From: Symbiodinium natans
Lineage: Eukaryota; Sar; Dinophyceae; Suessiales; Symbiodiniaceae
Assembly: GCA_905221605.1 (NCBI GenBank)
Contig: CAJNDS010002296.1
Span: 125,001 to 189,000, forward strand
Direction of reading: 5' to 3'
DNA length: 64,000 nt
This document shows positions 1 to 13,300 of this stretch, in pieces. Within the stretch, counting starts at the first letter, position 1. Every line of letters begins with the position of its first letter. Position numbers and translations under genes: made by a program. The notes below the pieces were generated by a model. It searched no databases. It had not been told where the DNA came from and was given only the letters and a program-made list of their open reading frames with translations.

Positions 1-100
1 TTCGGGTTTCGGGTTTCGGGTTTCGGGTTTCGGGTTTAGGAGGGTTTAGGGTTTAGGGTTAGGGCTTAGGGCTTATGGTTTAGGGTTTAGGGTTTAGGCC
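1..100 (+). repeat. Degenerate telomere-like tract (TTTCGGG/TTTAGGG)
   Basis: The window opens with tandem TTTCGGG units that grade into TTTAGGG and TTAGGGC variants. TTTAGGG is the plant-type telomere repeat, also known from dinoflagellates. The mixed units suggest an old interstitial or subtelomeric tract rather than a live chromosome end, although the window start could lie close to one. Confidence 0.75.
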
Positions 101-240
101 CCATGAGAAAGGAGCAGCTTCCCATCTCTTCGGCCCGCTTCGGCCAGCAAATGCGGCACGGGATTCATTGTTTCTCCAGGCACCGGAGGAAGCCAGAACT
201 TTAAGATGAGATAATAGTCATACAATGCACTGCAATGGAA

Positions 241-272
241 TATCATATCATATCATATCATATCATATCATA
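241..272. repeat. TATCA pentanucleotide microsatellite
   Basis: About six tandem TATCA units are directly visible. No gene is associated. Confidence 0.85.
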
Positions 273-343
273 CCACATAGCGCAATACACCATAAAATAG
301 TATAGCAAAATATGATCGTATGTGTGTATGTGTGTATCAGTAT

Positions 344-1178
344 CTATATAAGCTGTATACATAGGTAGACTCGGGTTTCACAATTGGGACGGTTGTCCTC
401 GGCTTCTTCGTTTGCATCCAGCTCTGGCTTGACTTCCCTTGCATCGCAGCGCCATGCTTCCTCAGTGTAACCAGCTACGCCCAGATCCTTCAGGGAGGGG
501 AGGTTTGGCGGGTGGGTTGCAGGTTGCTTCCCACTCCCCAAAGCACCCAACCCGAAAAAAAAAAAAAAAAAAAAAACGAATCACCCACATAAGTTGCCGC
601 TTGCGCGGCCTCATTATGTCCATTACGGCACCATCACGTGTCCATGTATAAACGCCGAAAAAACCTAGAGGTACGCTCGGGCTTCACCATGACGGATGGT
701 GGTCGTTGGTTTCTCCCGTCGCATCCAGCTCTTGCTTGGCGTCACTTGCGTCACCATCCCACCATGCTTCCTCAGTGTAGTAATCAGCTACACCCAGATC
801 CTCCTTCAGGCAATCGCCCGCCTCATCGTTGCCTGGGTCCGCCTCGGTTGCCCCAGCCTCTTGCTTGACAGCCTCAGCCTCCTGCTTGACACTCAGCCTC
901 TTGCTTGACAGCAGACTCGCAAGAAGAAGAGCCACCATTCTGACTCGCTTCGTTTGTCCCCTCCGCACTTGAAAGCTCGCTAGGCTCAGAGTCAACGGCG
1001 CGGCTGTGCACAAAGGCGTCTTCAGCAAGGCCGAGCTCGACCTTGATCCTCTTGCTACTGGTAACTGCAAGTTGCACAGCACATCGACGCATCCGGAGTC
1101 GTATGGCTCTGAAGAAAGCACGGCTACATGGCGCGGGCAGGGGACATTGGGTGATCCTTCCAGCTCAAACCTGTACAA
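344..1178 (-). other. Duplicated acidic exon-like reading frames, unknown
   Basis: Two minus-strand frames (344-550 and 684-1178) encode related peptides. Each contains a stretch reading K-(E)-D-L-G-V-A, then Y-T-E-E-A-W, then K-x-E-L-D-A, and the DNA of 384-500 and 676-790 is recognisably similar. A third frame (874-1092) is acidic and carries further K-x-E motifs. The segments hold several psi-K-x-E tetrapeptides (IKVE, VKQE, VKPE, AKQE). This could be a decayed gene or tandemly duplicated exons of a host gene. No domain is recognised and no start or splice sites can be fixed. Confidence 0.3.
555..576. repeat. A22 homopolymer
   Basis: An uninterrupted run of 22 A residues. It could be the tail of a plus-strand retroposed sequence ending here, but no matching target duplication or element body was identified. 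Confidence 0.7.
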
Positions 1179-1828
1179 ACGACCTGCTCAAAACAACTTG
1201 CATCGCATCAGGTTGCCGCGGTGTGTACCTACGAACTGCAATTGCGATAGCTTGAAGCGTGCACGCCATATGTACCTGCGCAGGCTCTGTTTCTACCAGT
1301 TTTAAATCAGCCTGATCCCGAGCGGAAATCGGCGCCGGCCATGACTCTACTTGGAGGTTCATGGAAGATAGTTGGGAGGGGTTAGCATCATTTGTAACAT
1401 TCACAGCCTTTGTTTGGTACTTGCTGTCCTGCTCGTAATTAGCTACTTGCAACACGAAACCCTACGCATGCCCGCGATCATGCAGCTAAGGTGATGGAAG
1501 TGCTATGGCTGAGTGTCAGAAAGGGGCCCCAAAAGAAGAATCCAGCTTGATGACTCAGGAGGTGGAGACGGGCCCTGGGCCCTAGACCTTCAACCCCGGT
1601 TGCCTCTCCGGCAATCGGCAGTTTCGGGGCAATGCCTCTCGGCTAACAGACATGGCCTTATGGGCGCAATGTATCGCAGTGCACTCTTGGCAGCAGACTC
1701 CAGCAAGCATTCGGGGCACTGTATATACATGCGCAGATTCTGTTATTTACACTCGTTCTTTCCCTTAAGCTAGGATCGCGACCGGCATCAGCGGCGGCTT
1801 CTGTACTACTGCGGCGAGCAACGACTGC

Positions 1829-5599
<3,771 letters not shown>

Positions 5600-5611
5600 A
5601 AAAGAGGCCAT

Positions 5612-5815
5612 TCAAATCGATGGCAAGAATTTGAGGACTTTTCCGAAGAAGTGCGTGTGACTCCGGCCTAACCAAGCCAAGAGCGAATCCTACGGCATGT
5701 TCAGGCCACAGCATGGAAGTTCTGACATTTGATTATTTTGTGCCACACCACATCAACGAACTTGTTCGCATATTAGAAATAATAATTTGCACACACACAC
5801 AGATATATATGTATA
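5612..5815 (+). repeat. Diverged duplication Y, copy 1
   Basis: It shares an extended match with 6506-6720, including the segment around GAGGACTTTTCCGAAGAAG and the phrase CCTACGGCATGTTCAG, and both copies end in CA/TA-rich microsatellite. The family is unidentified. No coding capacity is supported. Confidence 0.7.
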
Positions 5816-5919
5816 GAATGAAAGAGAGAAAGAAGGAAACCAAATGCGCCTCGTCGGGTGGTGAAAAGATGCGAGCACAAGCCATCGGAAGTGTGATCCG
5901 AAAGAAGGTCGCCTTTTTT

Positions 5920-6360
5920 GTGACTTGCCTGAGCGGGCTCTCCTGTTCTGGCTGCGTTGGGGTCCCACCTAACAATTTTGTCGCCCAACTAGAGTTCAAC
6001 TTCACTAGGTTCCAGTCGTCAGTAATCATTTGTCTAAGCTAAATGCCTATTGCAACAATGACCATATTTCGTTTTCACTCTCTACCTGACTCCACGTTGA
6101 ATGGGGTTCGATTTCACTCAACCACTGGAACCCATTTCTGCTAAGGTTCTTGTCAGTTTTAACTGACGTAAGCAGGGTTCCATTACCATGATGCCTCTAT
6201 CATCCCATCTCGATTCGGAAAAACTCAAGTAAGGGTCTGCCTCATCTATGTTTCATTTAAAGCTCTATTTCGGCTAGAGCTCGGTAAAAGTCAGGGGCTC
6301 TGGCCCAGGCAAGGACTCTAGTCCGTGCTCCCTCAAGAAGGACTGCATCTCTTTCAATTA
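5920..6360 (+). repeat. Diverged duplication X, copy 1
   Basis: It matches 7905-8440 with substitutions and indels, through GACTTGCCTGAGC, the CCACTGGAACCC phrase and TCTATTTCGGC. The order is preserved, so the two copies derive from one ancestral segment. Function unknown. Confidence 0.7.
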
Positions 6361-6505
6361 GGTTTCCATGTCGTGCAAGTTTCAAACGAAAGGGAGCTCT
6401 ACGCCCATCACGTCCGCAAACCTAAATAGGTTCTTGCACGCACAAACATCTGCACTCTCTGGGGGGAATTCCATATGAGCCTCATGCGGACAAAAAAGTT
6501 GGGGT

Positions 6506-6720
6506 TCAGTATGGCATGGCAAGAACTTGAGGACTTTTCCGAAGAAGTGCGTGTGACTCCGGCCTAACCAAGCCGAAACCCGCATCCTACGGCATGTTCA
6601 GTTCAGGCCATGGCATGAAAGGTCTGACGTGGGATTATTTTGCGCCACATCACATTGACACACTTGTTCACGTATTAAATACATGGATATATACGCACAT
6701 ATATACAGAGAGAGACAGAA
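6506..6720 (+). repeat. Diverged duplication Y, copy 2
   Basis: Second copy of the segment at 5612-5815. It ends in a GA-rich microsatellite at about 6708-6742. Confidence 0.7.
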
Positions 6721-6949
6721 CAGAGACAGAGAGAGAGAGAGAAGCGAAAGAAGGGTCGTCATGGGGGGGCCTATTTGCGTTAGCTGCTTTGTTGCTGCGG
6801 TGCGACTGCGACTGGGGTTGGTTCCGGGCGGGATGAGCCCGAATGTGTACTTATAACACAGAGACAATATCACGAAGCCATGAAAAGGTACACCCCCCCT
6901 TGCCCGGTCTGTGCGCAGCGGCGCTGGCGTCGGCCGCTCGGCCGCTCTC

Positions 6950-7655
6950 CAAAAATCCTTCAGGTCGCGCACGTGGGCCCTCCGGCCCTGAAGGATTCCA
7001 AAACATTCTTCAGGCACCCCCACCCCATGTGAGCCATGAAGGATTCCAGAAAATCATTCAGGCCCCCCATGTGGGCCCTGAAGGATTCCTGCGGGCCCTG
7101 AAAGATTCCAAAAAATCATTCAGGCCCCCCATGTGGGCCCTGAAGGATTCCAAAAAATCATTCAAGCCACCCATGTGGGCCCTGGCGGGTTCAAAAAAAA
7201 ACATTCAGGCCCCCCATGTGGGCCCTGAAAGTCATTCAGGCCCCCCAGGCGCTGAAGGATTCCAAACAATCATTCAGGCCCGCCATGTGGGCCCTGAAGG
7301 ATTCCAAAAAATCATTCAGGCCCCCCATGCGGCCCTGAAGGATTCCAAAAAATCATTCAGGCCCCCCATGCGGGCCCTGAAGGATTCCAAAAAATCATTC
7401 AGGGCCGCCCATGTGGGCCCTGAAGGAGTCCAAAGCATCATTCAGGCCCATGTGGGTGCTGAAGGGTTCTAAAGAATCATTCAGGCCCCCCATGTGGGCC
7501 CTGAAGGATTCCAAAAAATCATTCAGGCCCCCCATGCGGGCCCTGAAGGGTTCCTAGGCCCTGAAGGATTCCAAAGCATTCAGGCCCCACATGTCGGCCC
7601 TGAAGGATTCCAAACAATCATTCAAGCCCCCCCCATGTGGCCCTGAAGTCTTTTT
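6950..7655 (+). repeat. 42-bp satellite array with GGGCCC palindrome
   Basis: About fifteen imperfect units of about 42 bp. Each has a GGATTCCAAAAAATCATTCA-type segment followed by GGCCCCCCATGTGGGCCC. The unit length of 14 codons keeps a 209-codon frame open across part of the array, but the frame of the repeat changes between units, so a protein product is not supported. Several units are truncated or fused. Confidence 0.9.
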
Positions 7656-7744
7656 GCACCATCGGCCCTCCAGTTCCCCCGCCCCCCTATGGTTACAGCA
7701 TTTGGGCTTCTCCAGACTGCAGAAGCGCCGTGCTCTTTAGGGCA

Positions 7745-7890
7745 TGGGGTTTAGGGTTTAGGGTTTAGGGTTTAGGGTTTAGGGTTTAGGGTTTAGGGTT
7801 TAGGGTTTAGGGTTTAGGGTTTAGGGTTTAGGGTGTAGGGTGTAGGGTGTAGGGTTTAGAGTTTAGGGTTTAGGGCTTAGGGCTGAGGGC
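7745..7890 (+). repeat. Interstitial TTTAGGG telomeric tract
   Basis: About thirteen perfect TTTAGGG units, then three GTGTAGGG units, then decayed TTAGAG and TTAGGGC units. It is the cleanest telomeric tract in the window, and it is internal, with non-telomeric sequence on both sides. Confidence 0.95.
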
Positions 7891-7904
7891 CATAAACCCC
7901 GCTT

Positions 7905-8440
7905 TTCCTTTGACTTGCCTGAGCCCAGACAGTAGGGACAGGTGCGTTGGGACTCTCCTGTTCTTGCTGCATGAGGGTCCCACCTGAAAATGTTGTCAAC
8001 TAGAGCTCAACGTCCTCACAAAACATTTGTCTGAGTTAGATGTCTATTGCAAGAATGACTATGTTTCGTTTTTTTCCCACTCTTCGTTCAAAGCTTAGGC
8101 TTTGATTCACAGTCTGACTCCACATTGAATGGGGTTCCATGCCACTCAACCACTGGAACCCCATCTCTGCTAAGGTTCTTCTCAGCTTGAACTCACTTGA
8201 ACCGGGTTCCATCACCATAAGGCCTCTATCATCCCATCCCATATTCGGAGAAAAAAAAAACTCAATTAACGATGCTTCCTTTAGAGCTCTATTTCGGCGG
8301 GAGCTCTATAAAAGTCAGGTGCTCTGGCCCAGGCTCGGACTCTAGCTCGATTTAACTTCTACCCTTTCCGCATCGAAAACATGGTCAGTGCCCTCAAATC
8401 GGACTGCATCTCTCTCAATTAGGCGTTCATGTCATGTAGG
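7905..8440 (+). repeat. Diverged duplication X, copy 2
   Basis: Second copy of the segment at 5920-6360. It begins just after the telomeric tract and includes an insertion near its start relative to copy 1. Confidence 0.65.
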
Positions 8441-8629
8441 ATGAGGTTTTCAAACAAACGGAGCTCTGCCCTCAGGCGGACCAAAACAGCGCGCTTCGGG
8501 GTGGATCTTGGGGGGGAGGGGGGGGCGCGTATATATCCTCCCACCCTCCCCCAAGGTATCCGGCCCCCCGTGGTTCCCCCCTGTGGTTGGGGTGGGGGGG
8601 GGTTCAGGATTTAGGATGTAGCAACAGGC

Positions 8630-8840
8630 TTTTAGGGTTTAAAGTTTCGGGTTTCGGCTTGAGGGTTTAAAGGCTTGGGGTTTCAAGGTTTTGTGGGTTT
8701 TGCGTAAGGTTTTTACGGGTTTTAAGGTTGTTTGGGTGTTTTTAGGGTTGCAGGTTTTCGGGTTCAGGGTTTTAGGGTTTCGGGTAAGGGGTTTAGCTTT
8801 GCGTGAGGGTTTTGGGTTTAAGGATAGCGGGGAGGGACTG
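8630..8840 (+). repeat. Decayed telomere-like GGTTT-rich tract
   Basis: A stretch of GGGTTT, AGGGTTT and GGGTTTCGG variants with no fixed period, preceded at 8505-8610 by long G and C runs. It is probably an eroded telomeric or telomere-associated sequence. Confidence 0.5.
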
Positions 8841-9592
8841 CTAACATGGCGACACGGAACCATGGTGGGGTCCTGTGTGTGAAAATGCAGAACTCATGTA
8901 CTGCCTTCAGCGGGAAACGAAATATTAAATGAACTGATTGTTTAGAGCTTGAAGCCTTACCGGCCTAGCAAGCACTGCGTAGTTCGCGAGACGGGCCGTA
9001 TCTGCAGAAGCGCCGAAGACGCTGAAGCGGTATAGGGACAGGCGGTGTTTTCACTGACTTTGCCAACATTGCCAGAGCTTTAGCCACAAAGGACTGCATG
9101 CCTGAGGCTCCAGCTTGCTCTCGGGGCTTGGGAACGTGAGCGTGCTTGACCTCAACAAAATTGGCAGCCTACAACAGATACTGTAGCACACACTATGCGC
9201 CAGCACGTGCTGCAAATAAGCCTGACAAAGCACGGAGCCTGCATAAACCCGTTTCTGAAGCCGGAAGGCAGCCCTCGAGATATCGCCAGCAATCGACCTA
9301 CGGTGGCTTATTGGCAGGCACCGCGAAGCCATTTCAATCTGTCCTCAAAACTAGACTGCAAGGAAGCAAAAGCCCAAACTTTAGCAGAACCTGCCAGCAC
9401 TGACATGAGATTGAACTTCAATTATGGTGAACACCTGCTTCTGGAACAACCAAGGGCAGGGCTTGGACGTGCCGCTGTTGACTTGTGCCTCTTCATCTTA
9501 ATCCATTGTCCATCCTGCGAAGCAAAGTCGAAGAAGCTAGCGACATAAGGAGGTGAGACTACGACACACACAAAGATGAGACTCCTTGGTGT
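8841..9592. other. Anonymous sequence left of element A
   Basis: No supported gene. Short frames on both strands lack recognisable motifs. The GAAAT at 9593-9597 is the left target duplication of element A. Confidence 0.5.
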
Positions 9593-9597
9593 GAAAT
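9593..9597. repeat. Target-site duplication GAAAT (left, element A)
   Basis: GAAAT directly precedes the left LTR and is repeated directly after the right LTR at 19152-19156. A five-base duplication is the expected integrase footprint. Confidence 0.9.
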
Positions 9598-9782
9598 TGC
9601 GAAAGCTCAGAGGCTGTTTCGGGGGTCCTACTGGGCTCAGGGTAGGACACTCCTTTTTCTCTTCGCTTGAAGCCTCAAAAGGGCTGCGGTTGCGCAGTGG
9701 TTTCTATACAGCGTAGGGGTAGCCTTTAGCTCAAGCCCTCGGAGTGTTGGGTAATTAAGCTACTTACCGTAGATAAATCGCA
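9598..9782 (-). repeat. Element A 3' LTR (185 bp)
   Basis: It begins TGCGA and ends TCGCA, a five-base terminal inverted repeat that includes the usual TG/CA ends. It matches 18967-19151 with no difference found by eye. Confidence 0.93.
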
Positions 9783-9791
9783 CCCCCCTCC
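9783..9791 (-). other. Element A polypurine tract
   Basis: On the minus strand GGAGGGGGG immediately precedes the 3' LTR. This is the expected position and composition for the plus-strand DNA primer. Confidence 0.8.
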
Positions 9792-9869
9792 AACCTCAGA
9801 GGGTTGTGCATTGTTTGGATTTTCTGGTCATCCTGACCAGCGGTGGTGCCCGCTTGGCGGGACTACCGC

Positions 9870-10370
9870 TCAGGGATCTCGCGAGACGTGTCTCAAACTG
9901 CAATGATTGCACATCGGAATCGCTCTCTGCCATCCTTGGAGTTCAGGGCAATTCTGAAAGATATGTGCCCTTAGATTCGTCCCTGTCACCCATACCCGAG
10001 GTTCGTTCTCGAGCCTGAGGTGTCTAGGAAAGTTTTCCAGGCAGTAGGCACAGAACTGTTCGACCACGATGTCTTGCTGCTGGGTTGAACTTAGCCCAGA
10101 GCAGTTGCGGAATACATGTGCCGTCCTCCGGCAAGGCGCATAGTAGATCTCCCCTGGTTCTCTCTGGGGTACCTGTGGTCTAGTTCTTCGACGTGCTCGT
10201 CGCTGCTGATCTCCCTGTGCGGGTTGTGGTGGCAAGGCAGAAGCTGCTGCCTGTTGGCCCACCTCTGGAGGTTCTGGCTCAGGAGCTGGGTGTCGCAGGA
10301 GGTGGCGCGTTTTCCGCGGCCTGCGTTGGAGCTTCGTCCTCCGACGCTTCCGGTTCCGGCTCTTCTTCAT
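9870..10370 (-). CDS. Element A ORF3: basic, cysteine/histidine-rich small protein
   Basis: A 166-residue protein that overlaps the end of the polyprotein by 92 bp in the +1 frame. The first 30 residues are strongly basic (Lys/Arg), followed by a Pro/Gln/Arg-rich stretch. The C-terminal half holds two similar modules: His-x4-Cys-x16-Cys-x2-Cys (His in RTAH, end FCAYC) and His-x4-Cys-x12-Cys-x2-Cys (His in LRAH, end MCNHC). The first module has the same spacing as one in ORF1 of element B and resembles small His/Cys metal-binding motifs, which is inference. Its position between pol and the 3' LTR is where accessory or envelope genes sit, but no signal peptide or membrane span is visible. It could be made by frameshifting or from its own start. 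Function unknown. Confidence 0.65.
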   Translation of the reverse strand: MKKSRNRKRRRTKLQRRPRKTRHLLRHPAPEPEPPEVGQQAAASALPPQPAQGDQQRRARRRTRPQVPQREPGEIYYAPCRRTAHVFRNCSGLSSTQQQDIVVEQFCAYCLENFPRHLRLENEPRVWVTGTNLRAHIFQNCPELQGWQRAIPMCNHCSLRHVSRDP

Positions 10371-13300
10371 GTTGCCGGTGTCGGTTCACCCTCCTGTATA
10401 TAGCCAGAGTTCCCCTCACAGTGCCCTTCACCATGTGGTAGAGCAAAACAAACCATCCCAGGAGTCCCAGCCACAAAGTGACATCCAGCACCAGCTCTAG
10501 GAGTTCTTTCTCCCTTGGCTGGGCCTTCACTCCTAAGATCTGTGAAGCCATAGTGATACCCGCGATTGCGAGCGTAGGCTTGAACGGAAATACGGGTTTC
10601 CAGCTCGTAGGCGGATTCACCCGCACAAACTTCACCGTGTGTTTCTCCTGGGCGGTGGCGCCCGCAACATGTTTGGGGTCCACCATGCCCAACGAAGGTA
10701 AAGCTTGTAGCACTTCGTTTCCGGACTTTGGGTGCTTGGTGAGAAAATTTGCCGGATTCTCAGTTCCTTTGACTTTTCGCAACAGCGCTTTCCCGGCCTG
10801 CACTGCCCCTTGGACGTAGAATTCGCTCACGTCCAGATGGCGTAGCTTGGTTCCTGGCCCTATGCGTTTTGCGGCTGTGATGCCAGTGGAGCTGTCTGAC
10901 CACAGGCGTGGGATTTCCACCTCCAGCCCAAAATCCATGGTCGCCAGTTCGTGTACGAAGATGGCCTCGCGACAGGCCCGGCTGATGCCTCTTAACTCAG
11001 CGTCAGGGCTGCTGGTGGCAGGCAATCCCGGCTGGGTCTGCGTGGATGTGGCGACAATTGCTCCTCCCAGAACTACCACATGACAATCTGTGGATCGCCG
11101 GGTTTCAACACATCCTCCCCAATCGCTGTCACTGAAGACGTCGAGCGTCATGGGCCCTTCGTACGCGCTTGGGTCGAGTGCAGTGACTCGAACAAGGTCG
11201 GGCGCTTGTTGCAGGTATTTTCCCAGCAGTCGTGCTTGTTGCGTGTCGCACTGTCTGGGTTCGGCCATATGCCTCGCCAACTCTTTCACCGCATACTGAA
11301 TGTCACGTCTGTCGGCCGAAAGGTAAATCCCGGACCCCACAGCGGATCGGTATTTGGCGGCATCCCCCGCACTCAACGGCGTCACGTCCGAGAGATCGGG
11401 TTTGCGAGAAGGCACTGGAGACTTCTCTCCGGGCTTCAGACCGAGTGCTTCGATGATGTTTCGAGCATGCTTTGCGTCTGGGGCTGTTAGGATGCAGCCC
11501 TCTAAGCGTGTTTTGGTTTTTCCCAAAACTTCTACCGATACACCTTCGGCCTCAAGAGGACCGGTGGTGATTTCACAGTGGCTGCACATATCCTCGTCCA
11601 GGAAGGTGTTCAGCAGGGCGGCGTTCCCCGCACATCTTCCGTCATCGATGTGATGGACCACTATGATACCTGTCTTCATGCATCGATAGATACATGGATC
11701 TTTTACCCCTCTTTTGAAAGCATACCGGCCGGTCTGTGACAATTTGTGGCATAACAGCTCTTCCAGTTCGTCTCGATACACGGAGCCAGCTGTTCTTCGA
11801 CCATACAGATTTGCATCGAGCCTGAACAGCATGTCAGCAAATTGTCCTCTGAGCTTGGATTGCTCAGACGGCGGTTGCTCCCGCACCCACTGGTCGAAAA
11901 TGGGCTTCCACTCGGCTGGCGGTCGCATGTAGACCCAGTTTTCGTTCTGCGCCCCTCGGTCCTTGCCGATCAGGAAAGCAGCAACGATGTCGAAGGTTCT
12001 CATGGCGCAGCCTCTTTGCAGAGCCGTTATTTCGAGCAGTGCGTGTGCTTCAGGAGTAGGGGTAGGAACAAAGACACGCATGTCCTGCTCCATTTCTGGG
12101 GTATAGGATCGTCGTGTGTCGGCGCAGGTAAACCTGCTTTTGCACACGCCGTCTTTCACCTTGTCCACCCACTTGTAGTGGAAGGTCTGGGCGTCTGCCG
12201 GCTTGTCCCATCGCATCACCGGTGTGAAGGCGTTCAGCCGCCAGAGCTTCCAAAGTTGCTCTTCGCGTGCTTTCTGGATCTGCTGTGGGTCGGGCACGGA
12301 ATCGAGGTATTCCATCACCGTGGCGAGCCTCTGCTGCGCTACAGCGGGGTCGTCCGCATTGGCCCATTCCTCCACCTTTTTCCACAGATCTTGCACCTGT
12401 AGTTTGCCTACACGTTGGGACTTCTTGGCTTCGGCTTTGGGTTGCTTCGGCGGCCTGGTCTCTTCCGCAGGTGGCGCTGTGCCTGAACGCTTGGTCGCCA
12501 GCCCCCCTTCGCCCAGCCCCGTGGGATAAGCCATCCCTGCTGGTGCTCTAGGTGATCCGGCGGCGGCTCCCGCGCTTTCTGCGGATGGGCCATCCGACGT
12601 TGTGGGACTCGATGGCGCTGCATTTCGAATAGCTTCAGCCTCAGCGGTTTCTTCGGGTGAGACGAGAACTCCCGCGCCGGTGTCGCCATCGAAAACGTCC
12701 ATGTCTTCGCGTGGTTCGAGGCTCTCCGCGGCTGCGGCGCCTTCAACGTCCAACGCGTCTTTGTCCATTCTTTCTTCGGGTCCATCGTGGGCCATTGAGG
12801 GGATTTGCGCTGCGCCCTCTTGCTCCACGTGGTCGCCTTCGGTTTCGGCTTGCATGAGTGGCGGTGCTGGCAGCACCAAAGGTTCCGCCTGCAGGGCGGG
12901 TGCTTGCCGCAACGTCCTTCCTTGTCGAAGTGCCCATGGCACGCCAGCTACGGTCCCCATCAGGGTTCTGTTGGCTTGCGCGTCTGGTGGTAAACGGCGG
13001 ACAGACCGCACACTCAATGCCCCAGCCTCCGTGAGTATAATGTTGGTGTTGTCGCGCTCCAGACGACCAACCCATATCCCACGTATCCAACGGCGTTGCG
13101 CCTTGGTGCCTGGTTTCGGAAGTTTTGCCATGACTGTTTCCCCAAATTTGCATATGGGGCTCAAGTATTCTACCCCATTGACTATCTTGTACGCGGTCAT
13201 TTTGTCGGCGGTTCTCACTTGAAACCTCGCCGCAGACCAAGCGACGTACTTGACTAGCCAGGGAAACACCACATGATTGACGTCAACCATGCAGTTGGGG

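Noticed and set aside
6843-7472. 209-codon plus-strand ORF with 14-residue repeats
   Set aside because: The 42-bp satellite keeps the frame open; the repeat phase changes between units, so there is no conserved peptide repeat.
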